Positions 16,276 through 22,643 of a DNA stretch of 22,643 nucleotides are shown here, one piece after another. Positions within the stretch are counted from its first letter, which is position 1; every line of letters begins with the position of its first letter. The notes below the pieces were generated by a model. It saw only the letters and a list, made by a program, of their open reading frames with translations, did not search any database and had not been told where the DNA came from. A program made the position numbers and the translations under genes. Source of the stretch: Verrucomicrobiota bacterium (GTDB lineage Bacteria > Verrucomicrobiota > Verrucomicrobiia > Chthoniobacterales > Xiphinematobacteraceae); assembly GCA_003176035.1 (NCBI GenBank), contig PSRL01000033.1:1-22643 (forward strand), given 5' to 3'.

Positions 16276-17141
16276 TGTTCGGGAGTCTGGATAATGTTTT
16301 GAAGAAGGCAGTTCGCAAGTTTACGGGTACCTTCTTCTATCGCTACCTTGCGGCCAGCGGGGGAAGTTACCCGGATGGCTTCATGAGTTCGCATTCGATA
16401 TACTTTATCAGCTTTCCAGATAGCAATAGGAATCATAGGACAGTCAGCTAAATGGGCTAGCAAGGCAGCGGAGAGAGAAAATGAGGTTTTACCGCCAGGA
16501 GTTTCGATGACGAGAGTATTTTGGTCCAAAGGACGATCCACGAGCATTGCTATAAAGCGTCCCTGACGGAGGGTGCGTATCACCTCCAGAGAGGCAAAGG
16601 GGTCGGTACCAATCGTGAGAGAGTCGGCTTTCCAATGCGTGCGGAAGTCAGCTCTCCACCGGGTCATTGCATGGGTGGGTTCAGACATCGTTAATATTGT
16701 GAGAGGAATTCCCAGGTTTGCTAGAAGAGCGCACCCAAGTTCAAAAAATCCAAAGTGAGCGGTGACAAGAATTGCGCCTTTTCCCGCGCGAAAGACATCC
16801 ATAAGAATCTGTTCCCCTTGCCTCTCAGGGCACATTGCTGTGGCTTTCCTCGGCGGCTCGCGATATAAACTGAAATAATCGGCGAGCATTTCGCTAAAAT
16901 TTTCAAAAACGCGAACGGCGGATTTGCGATCAGTCGGTGTGGTTTGGAGAAGAGAAAGGTTGTCCCGCACGACTTCCACGACTTCAGGGTGGGTTGCTGT
17001 GTAGATCCGGGCGATTGCCCGCGCTACCCGGCAGGCGATGCCTGCACCGACACAATGTCGTGCTCGCATTAAAATCTCAAAAATTTCCGCACGATAGAAA
17101 CGACGATAAAAAGTTCTTTTATAGTGAAGATGACTTGACAT
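16227..17141 (-). CDS. LpxL/HtrB-family lipid A-type acyltransferase
   Basis: This 304-aa acyltransferase belongs to the lauroyl/myristoyl acyltransferase family acting at the inner membrane. The catalytic H-x4-E motif is ILVTAHFGFFELG (His129, Glu134). Other family marks are AMLVDRPLDQNT, the GGKTSFSLSAALLA substrate loop, and PEQWYQFVP near the C-terminus. The N-terminus is amphipathic, without a strong membrane helix. It may acylate lipid A, or a glycolipid made by the neighbouring GT2 and PlsC-like proteins. The ATG at 17141 lacks a close ribosome site; GGAGG is 17 nt upstream. A 160-bp gap separates it from the GT2 gene, while its end overlaps the LolA-like gene. Confidence 0.9.
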   Translation of the reverse strand: MSSHLHYKRTFYRRFYRAEIFEILMRARHCVGAGIACRVARAIARIYTATHPEVVEVVRDNLSLLQTTPTDRKSAVRVFENFSEMLADYFSLYREPPRKATAMCPERQGEQILMDVFRAGKGAILVTAHFGFFELGCALLANLGIPLTILTMSEPTHAMTRWRADFRTHWKADSLTIGTDPFASLEVIRTLRQGRFIAMLVDRPLDQNTLVIETPGGKTSFSLSAALLAHLADCPMIPIAIWKADKVYRMRTHEAIRVTSPAGRKVAIEEGTRKLANCLLQNIIQTPEQWYQFVPARFSAFAAC

Positions 17142-17301
17142 GAAACTTGTTTCAACTTGCCTCCGCTATAAGCGGGCTCAAATATCTTTGTAAAAGATAG
17201 GGCATCTTTGCGCTGCTGTCCTGCTGGAATTCAGGAGGGGCTCTCGGGAGAAGACGCGGAAAAATCTGGCGCCTTCGTGCTTTCAATAGAAATAAACCAA
17301 T

Positions 17302-18108
17302 CTACTCCAAGGTCATAACTGCATTTTTCCTCTTGCCATCGAAGGTTTTGGCGCAAGCAAATTTTTTTCTAAGGCGTAACAGGGAGGGAATACGCGTTAG
17401 CATCCCGCAGAATAAGCGCAGATGTGTTCCGGCTAATAAAAAATTGTGGCGCAAATAACGAAAATGAGTGATACCTCCTTCCCGCCGCGTCGGATAATAG
17501 ACCGGGCAATTTAAATTGTAAGGAGGGACTCCATCCCAATACAGGCGGATGGCCAGTTCCGTATCAAAATCAAAGCCTCGTGCGGTTTTGATTGCTTGTA
17601 GGATTTTTAATGAGGGTCTTAACGGATAGACGCGGAAACCGAATAAAGAATCGTGAATGCCTCCACTCAATGTTGCCAAAGTTGTCAACCAGTTTCCTAT
17701 TCGACGCCCATAGACGCGCTCGCGCGGTGCGTCGGCAGCAAATAAAGGCTTTCCCAAGATCATGGCTTCTGGATGGGCTAGAGAAGCTTCCAAGAATGTA
17801 GAGATGTGGCTGGCACTGTGCTGTCCATCCGAATCCATAACCAAAGCATGGGTGAAGCCCTTCGAATGGGCAATTTGCATTCCATGGAGGACAGCCGCTC
17901 CCTTGCCACTATTCTTGGGGAGAGAATATACCTGAACCCCTTCAATAGCAGCCGCTCGCAATCGCTCCAAGCTCCCATCCGTACTGCCGTCTATGATTAC
18001 CCACACGGGAGTCCAAGCATTGGCCGCCGCACGAACTGCTTCCAGCAGGCAAGGACCGCTGTTATATGAGGGAATCAGAATAAGATGATGCAAGAGTGCG
18101 GGAGGCAT
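17302..18108 (-). CDS. Glycosyltransferase family 2
   Basis: This 268-aa GT-A fold glycosyltransferase is probably cytoplasmic or peripheral at the inner membrane. The N-terminus LILIPSYNSGPCLLEAV and VIIDGSTDGS give the nucleotide-binding half. The metal-binding DxD motif is MDSDGQH (Asp92 and Asp94). Downstream are GxR-like ALSLFGFRVYP-type elements (DSLFGFRVYP) and the acceptor-side FDFDTELAIRLYWDGV, typical of dolichol-phosphate-mannose synthase-like GT2 proteins. I place the start at ATG 18108, whose A is the last base of the TGA of the upstream acyltransferase gene (TGATG), a classic coupling junction; a TTG one codon earlier is less likely. In some aryl-polyene clusters a similar GT2 domain is fused to an LpxL-type domain; here they are separate genes. 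Confidence 0.92.
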   Translation of the reverse strand: MPPALLHHLILIPSYNSGPCLLEAVRAAANAWTPVWVIIDGSTDGSLERLRAAAIEGVQVYSLPKNSGKGAAVLHGMQIAHSKGFTHALVMDSDGQHSASHISTFLEASLAHPEAMILGKPLFAADAPRERVYGRRIGNWLTTLATLSGGIHDSLFGFRVYPLRPSLKILQAIKTARGFDFDTELAIRLYWDGVPPYNLNCPVYYPTRREGGITHFRYLRHNFLLAGTHLRLFCGMLTRIPSLLRLRKKFACAKTFDGKRKNAVMTLE

Positions 18109-18992
18109 CAAACCGCGCTTTCAATTACACAAACTTCATTGCCGGAAATCCGTAAAACGCTTTGAAAATACCTTTGAAGGCGGGCGCTTAGCGCACGAGG
18201 CTTTTCATCGGATTCGGGATAAAAAATTTTTCCAGCTTTCAAACGCAACCTGATTGGTAATCTTGTAGGTGCCAAAACTGATCCTCCCTTTGCAAGGTAG
18301 TGGTTTTTTCTTTCGATGAGAATTGTATGTATGGGAAACTGGTTGCGCACCGCAATCAAAGCAAAGCCCTTTTTGAAGGGATTTACCGTTCTTCCCGATG
18401 TTGTACGGGTGCCCTCAGGAAAAATTAGGAGATTTTCGCCTGCTTTTAATTTGCGTTCGGCTTGTCGGATAAAAGCTGCGCCCGCATCGTTAGGAATGCA
18501 ACCAATCATTCGGGCGGGTCCTTGTATCACAAGATTGCGCTTTAGGGAGGCACGCATAATGCAAGTGAGGCGGGGAACTTTATTCAGAAGAGCAAGGACA
18601 TCCAGCCCGCTCGGATGATTGGCTGTAATGATCGCTCCCTTCAGGCGACTAAGAGTTTCAAAACGATCGTATTCCAAAAGCAAAATTCCGAGCCCTTCTA
18701 ATTCGGCATAAACTTTGCGGAGATTCATGATGAACTTTTCACCTGAATTTGTGGAAGATGGTTTAAAAAACTGGCTCAGTGTTGAGGTGAAACCCAACGA
18801 ATAACATTTATAAATCCCCCAAAGTTGGCGCAGATAGGAACCACACAAAACAGGATTTGAGGGAGGAGGAGCAGAGCTTCCGAAAGGAACCGGCGGAGCT
18901 AGAAATGGAGAGCACTGACTTGGGTCATAAAGTTGGCGCTCATCTTCCGGAAGATTTTCGGAGGACATACAGGGATTCTTTACCATCAGCAC
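18108..18992 (-). CDS. PlsC-like 1-acylglycerol-phosphate acyltransferase family protein
   Basis: This 294-aa member of the PlsC/LPLAT acyltransferase superfamily transfers acyl chains to a lipid acceptor at the membrane. The catalytic H-x4-D box is TANHPSGLD (His126, Asp131) and the acceptor-binding box is FPEGTRT (191-197). The GCIPNDAGAAFIRQAERKL stretch matches the block before it. The first 55 residues are an unusual proline-rich, non-conserved extension. The gene start overlaps the lipoprotein gene by 53 bp if ATG 18992 is used; ATG 18968 is an alternative that removes eight residues. It is coupled to the GT2 gene by a TGATG junction. The context suggests a glycolipid or polyene-lipid role, not bulk phospholipid synthesis, though that is inference. 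Confidence 0.9.
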   Translation of the reverse strand: MLMVKNPCMSSENLPEDERQLYDPSQCSPFLAPPVPFGSSAPPPSNPVLCGSYLRQLWGIYKCYSLGFTSTLSQFFKPSSTNSGEKFIMNLRKVYAELEGLGILLLEYDRFETLSRLKGAIITANHPSGLDVLALLNKVPRLTCIMRASLKRNLVIQGPARMIGCIPNDAGAAFIRQAERKLKAGENLLIFPEGTRTTSGRTVNPFKKGFALIAVRNQFPIHTILIERKNHYLAKGGSVLAPTRLPIRLRLKAGKIFYPESDEKPRALSARLQRYFQSVLRISGNEVCVIESAV

Positions 18993-19410
18993 TGAGGAGA
19001 GAGCAATTCCCCTCTTGCCACCGAAATCCCTCCATCATGAGATTTTTTTGGGAAAGTGCGAATGCAATCCAAATTTTTAAAGCTTTTGGAGCCCGACTTG
19101 GCGGACCCCGCCAATTTCCTAGGAGAGGACTCCTTGCGGAAATAAAATTTGAAGAGGCTTTCAGTTGAAGAATCAGCGCTCCCTCCTTTTCCAGGACTAA
19201 GTGGACAGTGGGGTGCGAGGGGGCGCTTGTTCGAATTGCTTGTAGAGAAATAGGGTCCCCTTCCTGTGGTATCCAAAGAACCCGCGAAATTTGTTGGGAT
19301 GGTTCGTTTGAAGGAATTTGGGAAAAATTGCTTGGAGGGGAAGAACAGGCTGTTAGGAGGGCGAGGGAGCCGAGGATTTCCACAAATAAAAACCGGGCAT
19401 TCTTGCTCAT
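18940..19410 (-). CDS. Small lipoprotein of the acyltransferase/GT2 operon
   Basis: The reading frame extends further upstream, but the first part overlaps gnd. The sensible start is ATG 19410, 19 nt after the gnd stop, giving 156 aa. From that start there is a textbook lipoprotein signal: MSKNARFLFVEILGSLALLT followed by lipobox LTAC with Cys22. The mature part contains a low-complexity Ser/Pro region, then a strand-rich domain (VHLVLEKEGALILQLKAS) and LLGNWRGPPSRAPKALKIW. I do not recognise the family. Aryl-polyene clusters usually include a small lipoprotein (the DUF3261 family) next to the LolA-like and export genes, and this could be a diverged functional equivalent. I cannot show homology. 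Its end overlaps the PlsC-like gene by 53 bp. Confidence 0.75.
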   Translation of the reverse strand: MSKNARFLFVEILGSLALLTACSSPPSNFSQIPSNEPSQQISRVLWIPQEGDPISLQAIRTSAPSHPTVHLVLEKEGALILQLKASSNFISARSPLLGNWRGPPSRAPKALKIWIAFALSQKNLMMEGFRWQEGNCSLLSADGKESLYVLRKSSGR

Positions 19411-19429
19411 GAGCCCTATGGCAAGTGCC

Positions 19430-20437
19430 TTAAGATTTTTCGATGTGGCCGCCAAATTGAAATCGCATGGCGGAACAAATCTTATCGGCGATGGTATCCT
19501 CCGCACGAGAGCGAAAGCGCGAGTAGAGAGCTGCACTGAGCACTCCACAAGGTACGGCTTCTTCAATAGCGGCCATAACCGTCCAGCGGCCCTCTCCGGA
19601 GTCCGCCACACGGCCGGAATATTTGTCAAGCTGAGGATCTCCGGCGAGAGCAACGGCTAACAAATCGAGGAGCCAGGAACTGACAACACTGCCGCGACGC
19701 CAAACTTCCGCGATGTCCCTCAGGTTCAATTCGTAGTCGAGATCTTTATGCATGCGCGGAGCGGTTTCCGCATCAGATTCGTGTGGTCGGGTATCCACAT
19801 TGGCATTGCTAAGAATGTCAAAGCCTTCCGCATAAGCCGCCATCATCCCGTATTCTATCCCATTGTGGACCATCTTGACAAAATGCCCCGCCCCGGCTGG
19901 TCCGCAATGGAGGTACCCTTCCTCTGCCGTGCCGCCAAGCTGCTTTCGACCCGGAGTTGGTGGTAACGAGCCGCGGCCTGGTGCCAGAGATTTAAAGATA
20001 GGGTCCAGGCGATCGACAGCGTCCTTTTCACCACCGATCATGAGACAGTAACCGCGTTCCATTCCCCACACTCCGCCGCTGGTACCGCAGTCCAAATAGT
20101 GGATGCCTTTGGGACGCAGAGCGGCGGCCCGCCGACGATCATCGCGGAAGTAAGAATTTCCCCCATCAATGATCGTATCGTCTTTTTCTAAGTGGTTTGA
20201 AAGGTCGGTTATGACCTTGTCGGTGACCGCCGCTGGAACCATAATCCAGACGTTGCGCGGTTTTTCCAAAAGGGAGACAAATTCCTCTAGCGAAGAGGCT
20301 GGTATCGCTCCTTTTTTTGCATTTTGCTCGACAGCATCGAGATGAGTGTCGTAGACGACGCATTGGTGGTTTGCTTTAAGGAGGCGGTGAACCATGTTTG
20401 CTCCCATCCTTCCGAGGCCAACCATTCCCAGTTGCAT
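19430..20437 (-). CDS. gnd: 6-phosphogluconate dehydrogenase, decarboxylating, short (GntZ/YqeC) type
   Basis: This enzyme oxidatively decarboxylates 6-phosphogluconate to ribulose 5-phosphate in the pentose phosphate pathway. The N-terminal Rossmann motif GLGRMGANM (7-15), DGGNSYFRDD (91-100), the substrate loop GTSGGVWGMERGY (118-130) and the catalytic Lys188/Asn192 in HFVKMVHNGIEYGMM are all present. At 335 aa it lacks the long C-terminal tail of the roughly 470-aa NADP enzyme and fits the short branch, which is often NAD-preferring. The aspartate ending strand 2 in VVYDTH is consistent with NAD preference. A hydrophilic insertion at about 152-175 (SLPPTPGRKQLGGTAEE) is unusual. It is followed 19 nt later by the lipoprotein gene and may head that operon. 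The start follows repeat copy C by 18 bp. Confidence 0.93.
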   Translation of the reverse strand: MQLGMVGLGRMGANMVHRLLKANHQCVVYDTHLDAVEQNAKKGAIPASSLEEFVSLLEKPRNVWIMVPAAVTDKVITDLSNHLEKDDTIIDGGNSYFRDDRRRAAALRPKGIHYLDCGTSGGVWGMERGYCLMIGGEKDAVDRLDPIFKSLAPGRGSLPPTPGRKQLGGTAEEGYLHCGPAGAGHFVKMVHNGIEYGMMAAYAEGFDILSNANVDTRPHESDAETAPRMHKDLDYELNLRDIAEVWRRGSVVSSWLLDLLAVALAGDPQLDKYSGRVADSGEGRWTVMAAIEEAVPCGVLSAALYSRFRSRAEDTIADKICSAMRFQFGGHIEKS

Positions 20438-20455
20438 ATCAGTTAGTGAGTAAAC

Positions 20456-20468
20456 CTAAAATGAGTCC
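20456..20468 (-). repeat. Dispersed intergenic repeat, copy C (13-bp core)
   Basis: CTAAAATGAGTCC is identical to the core of copies A and B and in the same orientation. Flanks are largely different from A and B. On the minus strand it lies 18 bp upstream of the gnd start codon, reading GGACTCATTTTAG. Confidence 0.65.
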
Positions 20469-20498
20469 AGAGCAATCTTTTTCATTTTACCGGTAGGC

Positions 20499-20517
20499 AG
20501 CTCTTTTAGGGAGAGCT
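20499..20517 (-). terminator. Small hairpin after the 124-aa hypothetical gene
   Basis: AGCTCT-CCCTAAA-AGAGCT (minus strand) is a 6-bp perfect stem starting 1 nt after the stop codon. It is followed by GCCTACCGG, not a T-run, so termination is uncertain. Confidence 0.3.
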
Positions 20518-20518
20518 T

Positions 20519-20893
20519 CTATTCCGTGTGGGGAAGTTTTTTTCGCCAGCTCGGTCCGGTCGGTTGATCGAGCTTACGAAGTGTTTTCACAACGGGTAGG
20601 CCTGATTTGGAAATCGCGATTTCGATTTCGATGAAGTCACCCGCATTAAAATTTTCTGCTATAGTTGACGGATCAAATCCTGGAAGAACCGGAATGAAGA
20701 GGCAAATCTTCTCGCCGCTACGTTTCCGTTCCACGTAAAGATGAATTCCGCTGCACCTTCCTCCTTGCGAGGATCCCGGGCCGCTGTACACCGCCTTATC
20801 GATTTTTGCCTGCCAAATACCCAACGGACGGTTGATAGAGTAAGCGTGTCGATTAAAAACCGTTTTATTTACAACAATATTATGAAGATCCAT
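20519..20893 (-). CDS. Hypothetical protein, about 124 aa
   Basis: No family is recognised. The frame can start at TTG 20992 (157 aa) or ATG 20893 (124 aa); neither has a ribosome site, and I prefer the ATG because the extra 33 residues are basic and low in hydrophobic content. From the ATG the protein has a strand-rich N-terminal half, a Gly/Ser-rich centre (SGPGSSQGGRCSG), a hydrophobic strand KICLFIPVLPGFD and EIEIAISKSGLPVVK, then a basic tail WRKKLPHTE. No signal peptide or membrane helix is seen. It stands between catalase (divergent) and gnd (same strand), with repeat copy C and a hairpin between it and gnd. After its TAG stop the same frame is open for 20 more codons to the TAG within copy C. 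Confidence 0.55.
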   Translation of the reverse strand: MDLHNIVVNKTVFNRHAYSINRPLGIWQAKIDKAVYSGPGSSQGGRCSGIHLYVERKRSGEKICLFIPVLPGFDPSTIAENFNAGDFIEIEIAISKSGLPVVKTLRKLDQPTGPSWRKKLPHTE

Positions 20894-21126
20894 TGAAAGA
20901 TTGCAACGAAATCGCCTATCCCCAGTCAATCTCTTGCGTCTCGAAATGTGAGATTTTTCCACAAAAATTTTTGTAGTTGTTTCTTGCCACAATTTTGGCT
21001 GTTTTTAAACAAACGGTCGCCGCAATTATTTTTCATGAGGTTTGGTACACATTTTGCTTAGTCAAGATGTGAGGCCCCAGAGAAAATGAGTGAAGACCCA
21101 AAAGAGAGCAATAAAAGATAAATTTT

Positions 21127-22575
21127 ATGAGTACCCGGAAACATACCACGACAACAGTTGGCTGTCCCGTTGCGTCAGACGAACATTCAAGAACCGTGGG
21201 TCCCGATGGTCCCATTGTACTCCACGATCATTATTTGCTCGAAAAACATGCGCAATTTAATCGGGAGCGCGTTCCTGAGCGTGTGGTACATGCCAAGGGC
21301 GGAGGCGCTTTCGGCACATTGACCATCACTAAAGATGTGAGCTCCTACACTCGCGCCGCCTTGTTTCAGCCAGGGGTGCGGACTGAAATGTTAGCCCGCT
21401 TTTCGTCAGTTGCCGGAGAATTGGGATCTCCCGACACCTGGCGCGATGTGCGTGGTTTTGCTCTGAAGTTTTATACGACGGAAGGAAATTACGACATCGT
21501 AGGGAATAATACCCCGGTCTTTTTTGTTCGCGACCCCATGAAATTTCCGGATTTCATTCGCTCACAAAAGCGATTGCCTCACAGTAACTTGCGTGACGCA
21601 GATATGCAGTGGGATTTTTGGACGCTTTCTCCCGAGAGCGCGCATCAAGTCACTTATTTAATGGGTGATCGCGGCTTACCGCTCAATTGGAGGCACATGA
21701 ACGGTTACGGTTCGCACACCTATCAATGGATCAATCAAAAAGGCGAAAAAGTTTGGGTCAAATATCACTTCCATAGTCAGCAAACCGTTAAGAATCTAAC
21801 AAATTCGAATGCCCAAGAAATTGCCGGTGTGGATACGGATTATTATCTGCGCGATCTCTTTGAGGCAATCGAACGCGGTGAAAATCCGAAGTGGACCGTT
21901 TTAGTTCAGATCATGCCTTATGAAGAGGCCAAAACTTATCGATATAATCCCTTCGATTTAACCAAAATTTGGTCGCACGCCGATTATCCTTTGATTCAAA
22001 TTGGAGAATTTGAATTGAATCGAAATCCGGAAAATTATTTTGCACAGATAGAACAAGCTGCCTTTGAACCATCGAACTTAGTTCCCGGTGTGGATGTCAG
22101 CCCGGACAAAATGCTATTAGCCCGAATGTTTGCTTATGCGGATGCACATCGCTATCGAGTTGGAACTAACTATAATGAATTGCCGGTGAATCGACCCAAG
22201 GTAGAAGTTTGTTCCTACGCTAAGGATGGCCAATTGAGACACTATTATAATCATCCGAATGTTCCCGTATATGCACCTAATTCATTTGGCGGACCGCAAG
22301 CGGATCCCGCTTATGCGGCCGAAGGTTCCGGATGGCGAGCCGACGGCGAATTCGTCCGTGCGGCTTATACTTTGCGCAGCGACGATGACGACTTTACCCA
22401 AGCGGGTATCCTAGTTCGCGAGGTGTTTGACGATGAACAGCGTCATCGGCTCGTCGAAACCTTGGTGGGCCAATATAAAAGTCTAAAACAATCCGAAGTT
22501 AAAAAACGATTTCTCATCTATTGGCATAATATTGATCCGCAAACTGCGGAACAAATTAAAACAAAGATTGACTAG
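21127..22575 (+). CDS. katA: Monofunctional heme catalase (small-subunit)
   Basis: This enzyme dismutates hydrogen peroxide to water and oxygen. The 482-aa length matches small-subunit catalases. The distal histidine is His55 in ERVVHAKGGGAFG, the distal asparagine lies in YDIVGNNTPVFF (127-128), and the proximal heme ligand is Tyr337 in RMFAYADAHRYRVG, with Arg333 supporting it. The WRDVRGFALKFYT block (105-117) is typical. All catalytic residues are intact, so it should be active. It is cytoplasmic with no signal peptide. No OxyR or PerR gene is in the window, and no clear operator was found in the 134 bp upstream. The TAG stop codon is bases 22573-22575, inside the right-hand 72-bp repeat, so the final codons abut the repeat junction. 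The native C-terminus may have been altered. Confidence 0.95.
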   Translation: MSTRKHTTTTVGCPVASDEHSRTVGPDGPIVLHDHYLLEKHAQFNRERVPERVVHAKGGGAFGTLTITKDVSSYTRAALFQPGVRTEMLARFSSVAGELGSPDTWRDVRGFALKFYTTEGNYDIVGNNTPVFFVRDPMKFPDFIRSQKRLPHSNLRDADMQWDFWTLSPESAHQVTYLMGDRGLPLNWRHMNGYGSHTYQWINQKGEKVWVKYHFHSQQTVKNLTNSNAQEIAGVDTDYYLRDLFEAIERGENPKWTVLVQIMPYEEAKTYRYNPFDLTKIWSHADYPLIQIGEFELNRNPENYFAQIEQAAFEPSNLVPGVDVSPDKMLLARMFAYADAHRYRVGTNYNELPVNRPKVEVCSYAKDGQLRHYYNHPNVPVYAPNSFGGPQADPAYAAEGSGWRADGEFVRAAYTLRSDDDDFTQAGILVREVFDDEQRHRLVETLVGQYKSLKQSEVKKRFLIYWHNIDPQTAEQIKTKID

Positions 22576-22643
22576 AGCATTTTAGATTTAAGTAGTTCCA
22601 TTCGAATAGAAATGCTATAAAGGAAGAATGGGGAAAGCCTATT
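22572..22643 (+). repeat. 72-bp terminal repeat, right copy
   Basis: Exact reverse complement of bases 1-72. It contains AGCATTT (22576-22582) paired with AAATGCT (22610-22616), and ATTCGAAT at 22600-22607. It begins one base before the TAG of catalase. In both copies the sequence after the variable flank reads C-TA-GAGCATTTTAG, which would fit an element inserted at a TA dinucleotide, as IS630/Tc1-type transposons do. That family assignment is inference because no transposase is visible. Confidence 0.9.

Noticed and set aside
18940..19653. 237-aa version of the lipoprotein gene
   Set aside because: The first 81 codons lie antiparallel-free but fully inside the gnd coding sequence on the same strand, and the lipoprotein signal begins only at ATG 19410.
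20993..21126. OxyR/PerR-type operator or strong promoter upstream of catalase
   Set aside because: I looked for a dyad or well-spaced -35/-10 pair and found only weak, poorly matched hexamers.
1..22643. CRISPR array, tRNA genes, or a toxin-antitoxin pair
   Set aside because: No regularly spaced direct repeats, no cloverleaf-like sequence in the intergenic gaps, and no small overlapping gene pair with toxin motifs were seen.

Overview
The window reads as chromosomal DNA from a Gram-negative bacterium. It holds a lipid A-type (LpxL-like) acyltransferase, a LolA-like carrier, a family 9 (heptosyltransferase-type) glycosyltransferase and a lipoprotein with a clear lipobox. Base composition is moderate, close to half GC by eye, and Shine-Dalgarno signals are sparse. 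A Verrucomicrobiota/PVC-type host is one possibility, but nothing here fixes the phylum. I see no tRNA, rRNA, CRISPR array or transposase gene. No stretch without a gene exceeds 300 bases; the longest gap is 15270-15537.

Layout. 1-72 and 22572-22643 are perfect inverted copies of one 72-bp sequence, so the window is bounded exactly by a repeat. After the left copy come a small secreted protein (minus strand), a soluble PAS histidine kinase with a UbiB/ABC1-family kinase 18 nt behind it (plus strand), and a 899-aa cyclase/ATPase/TPR signalling protein downstream of undecaprenyl-diphosphatase uppP (minus strand). A periplasmic cupin and two envelope glycosyltransferases (GT4, GT9) follow on the plus strand, then an unrecognised 243-aa protein. 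From 11566 to 20893 everything lies on the minus strand: an AlkB-type dioxygenase, three tandem diverged paralogues of unknown function, and a gnd - lipoprotein - PlsC-like acyltransferase - GT2 - LpxL-like acyltransferase - LolA-like run with coupled or overlapping junctions, then a small unknown protein. A heme catalase (plus strand) ends exactly at the right-hand repeat.

How the parts fit. The GT4/GT9 pair, uppP and the acyltransferase/GT2/LolA operon are envelope functions. The latter gene set resembles the lipid-assembly and export half of aryl-polyene-type clusters, without the ketosynthase, ACP or MMPL genes. AlkB and catalase are damage-defence genes.

Most unusual: (i) a short intergenic repeat (13-bp core CTAAAATGAGTCC) present three times in the same orientation, part of whose core recurs in the 72-bp terminal repeats; (ii) the tandem triplet of unknown helical paralogues at 12253-15269, two of which share a reading frame across a single stop codon; (iii) the catalase stop codon lying on the repeat junction.
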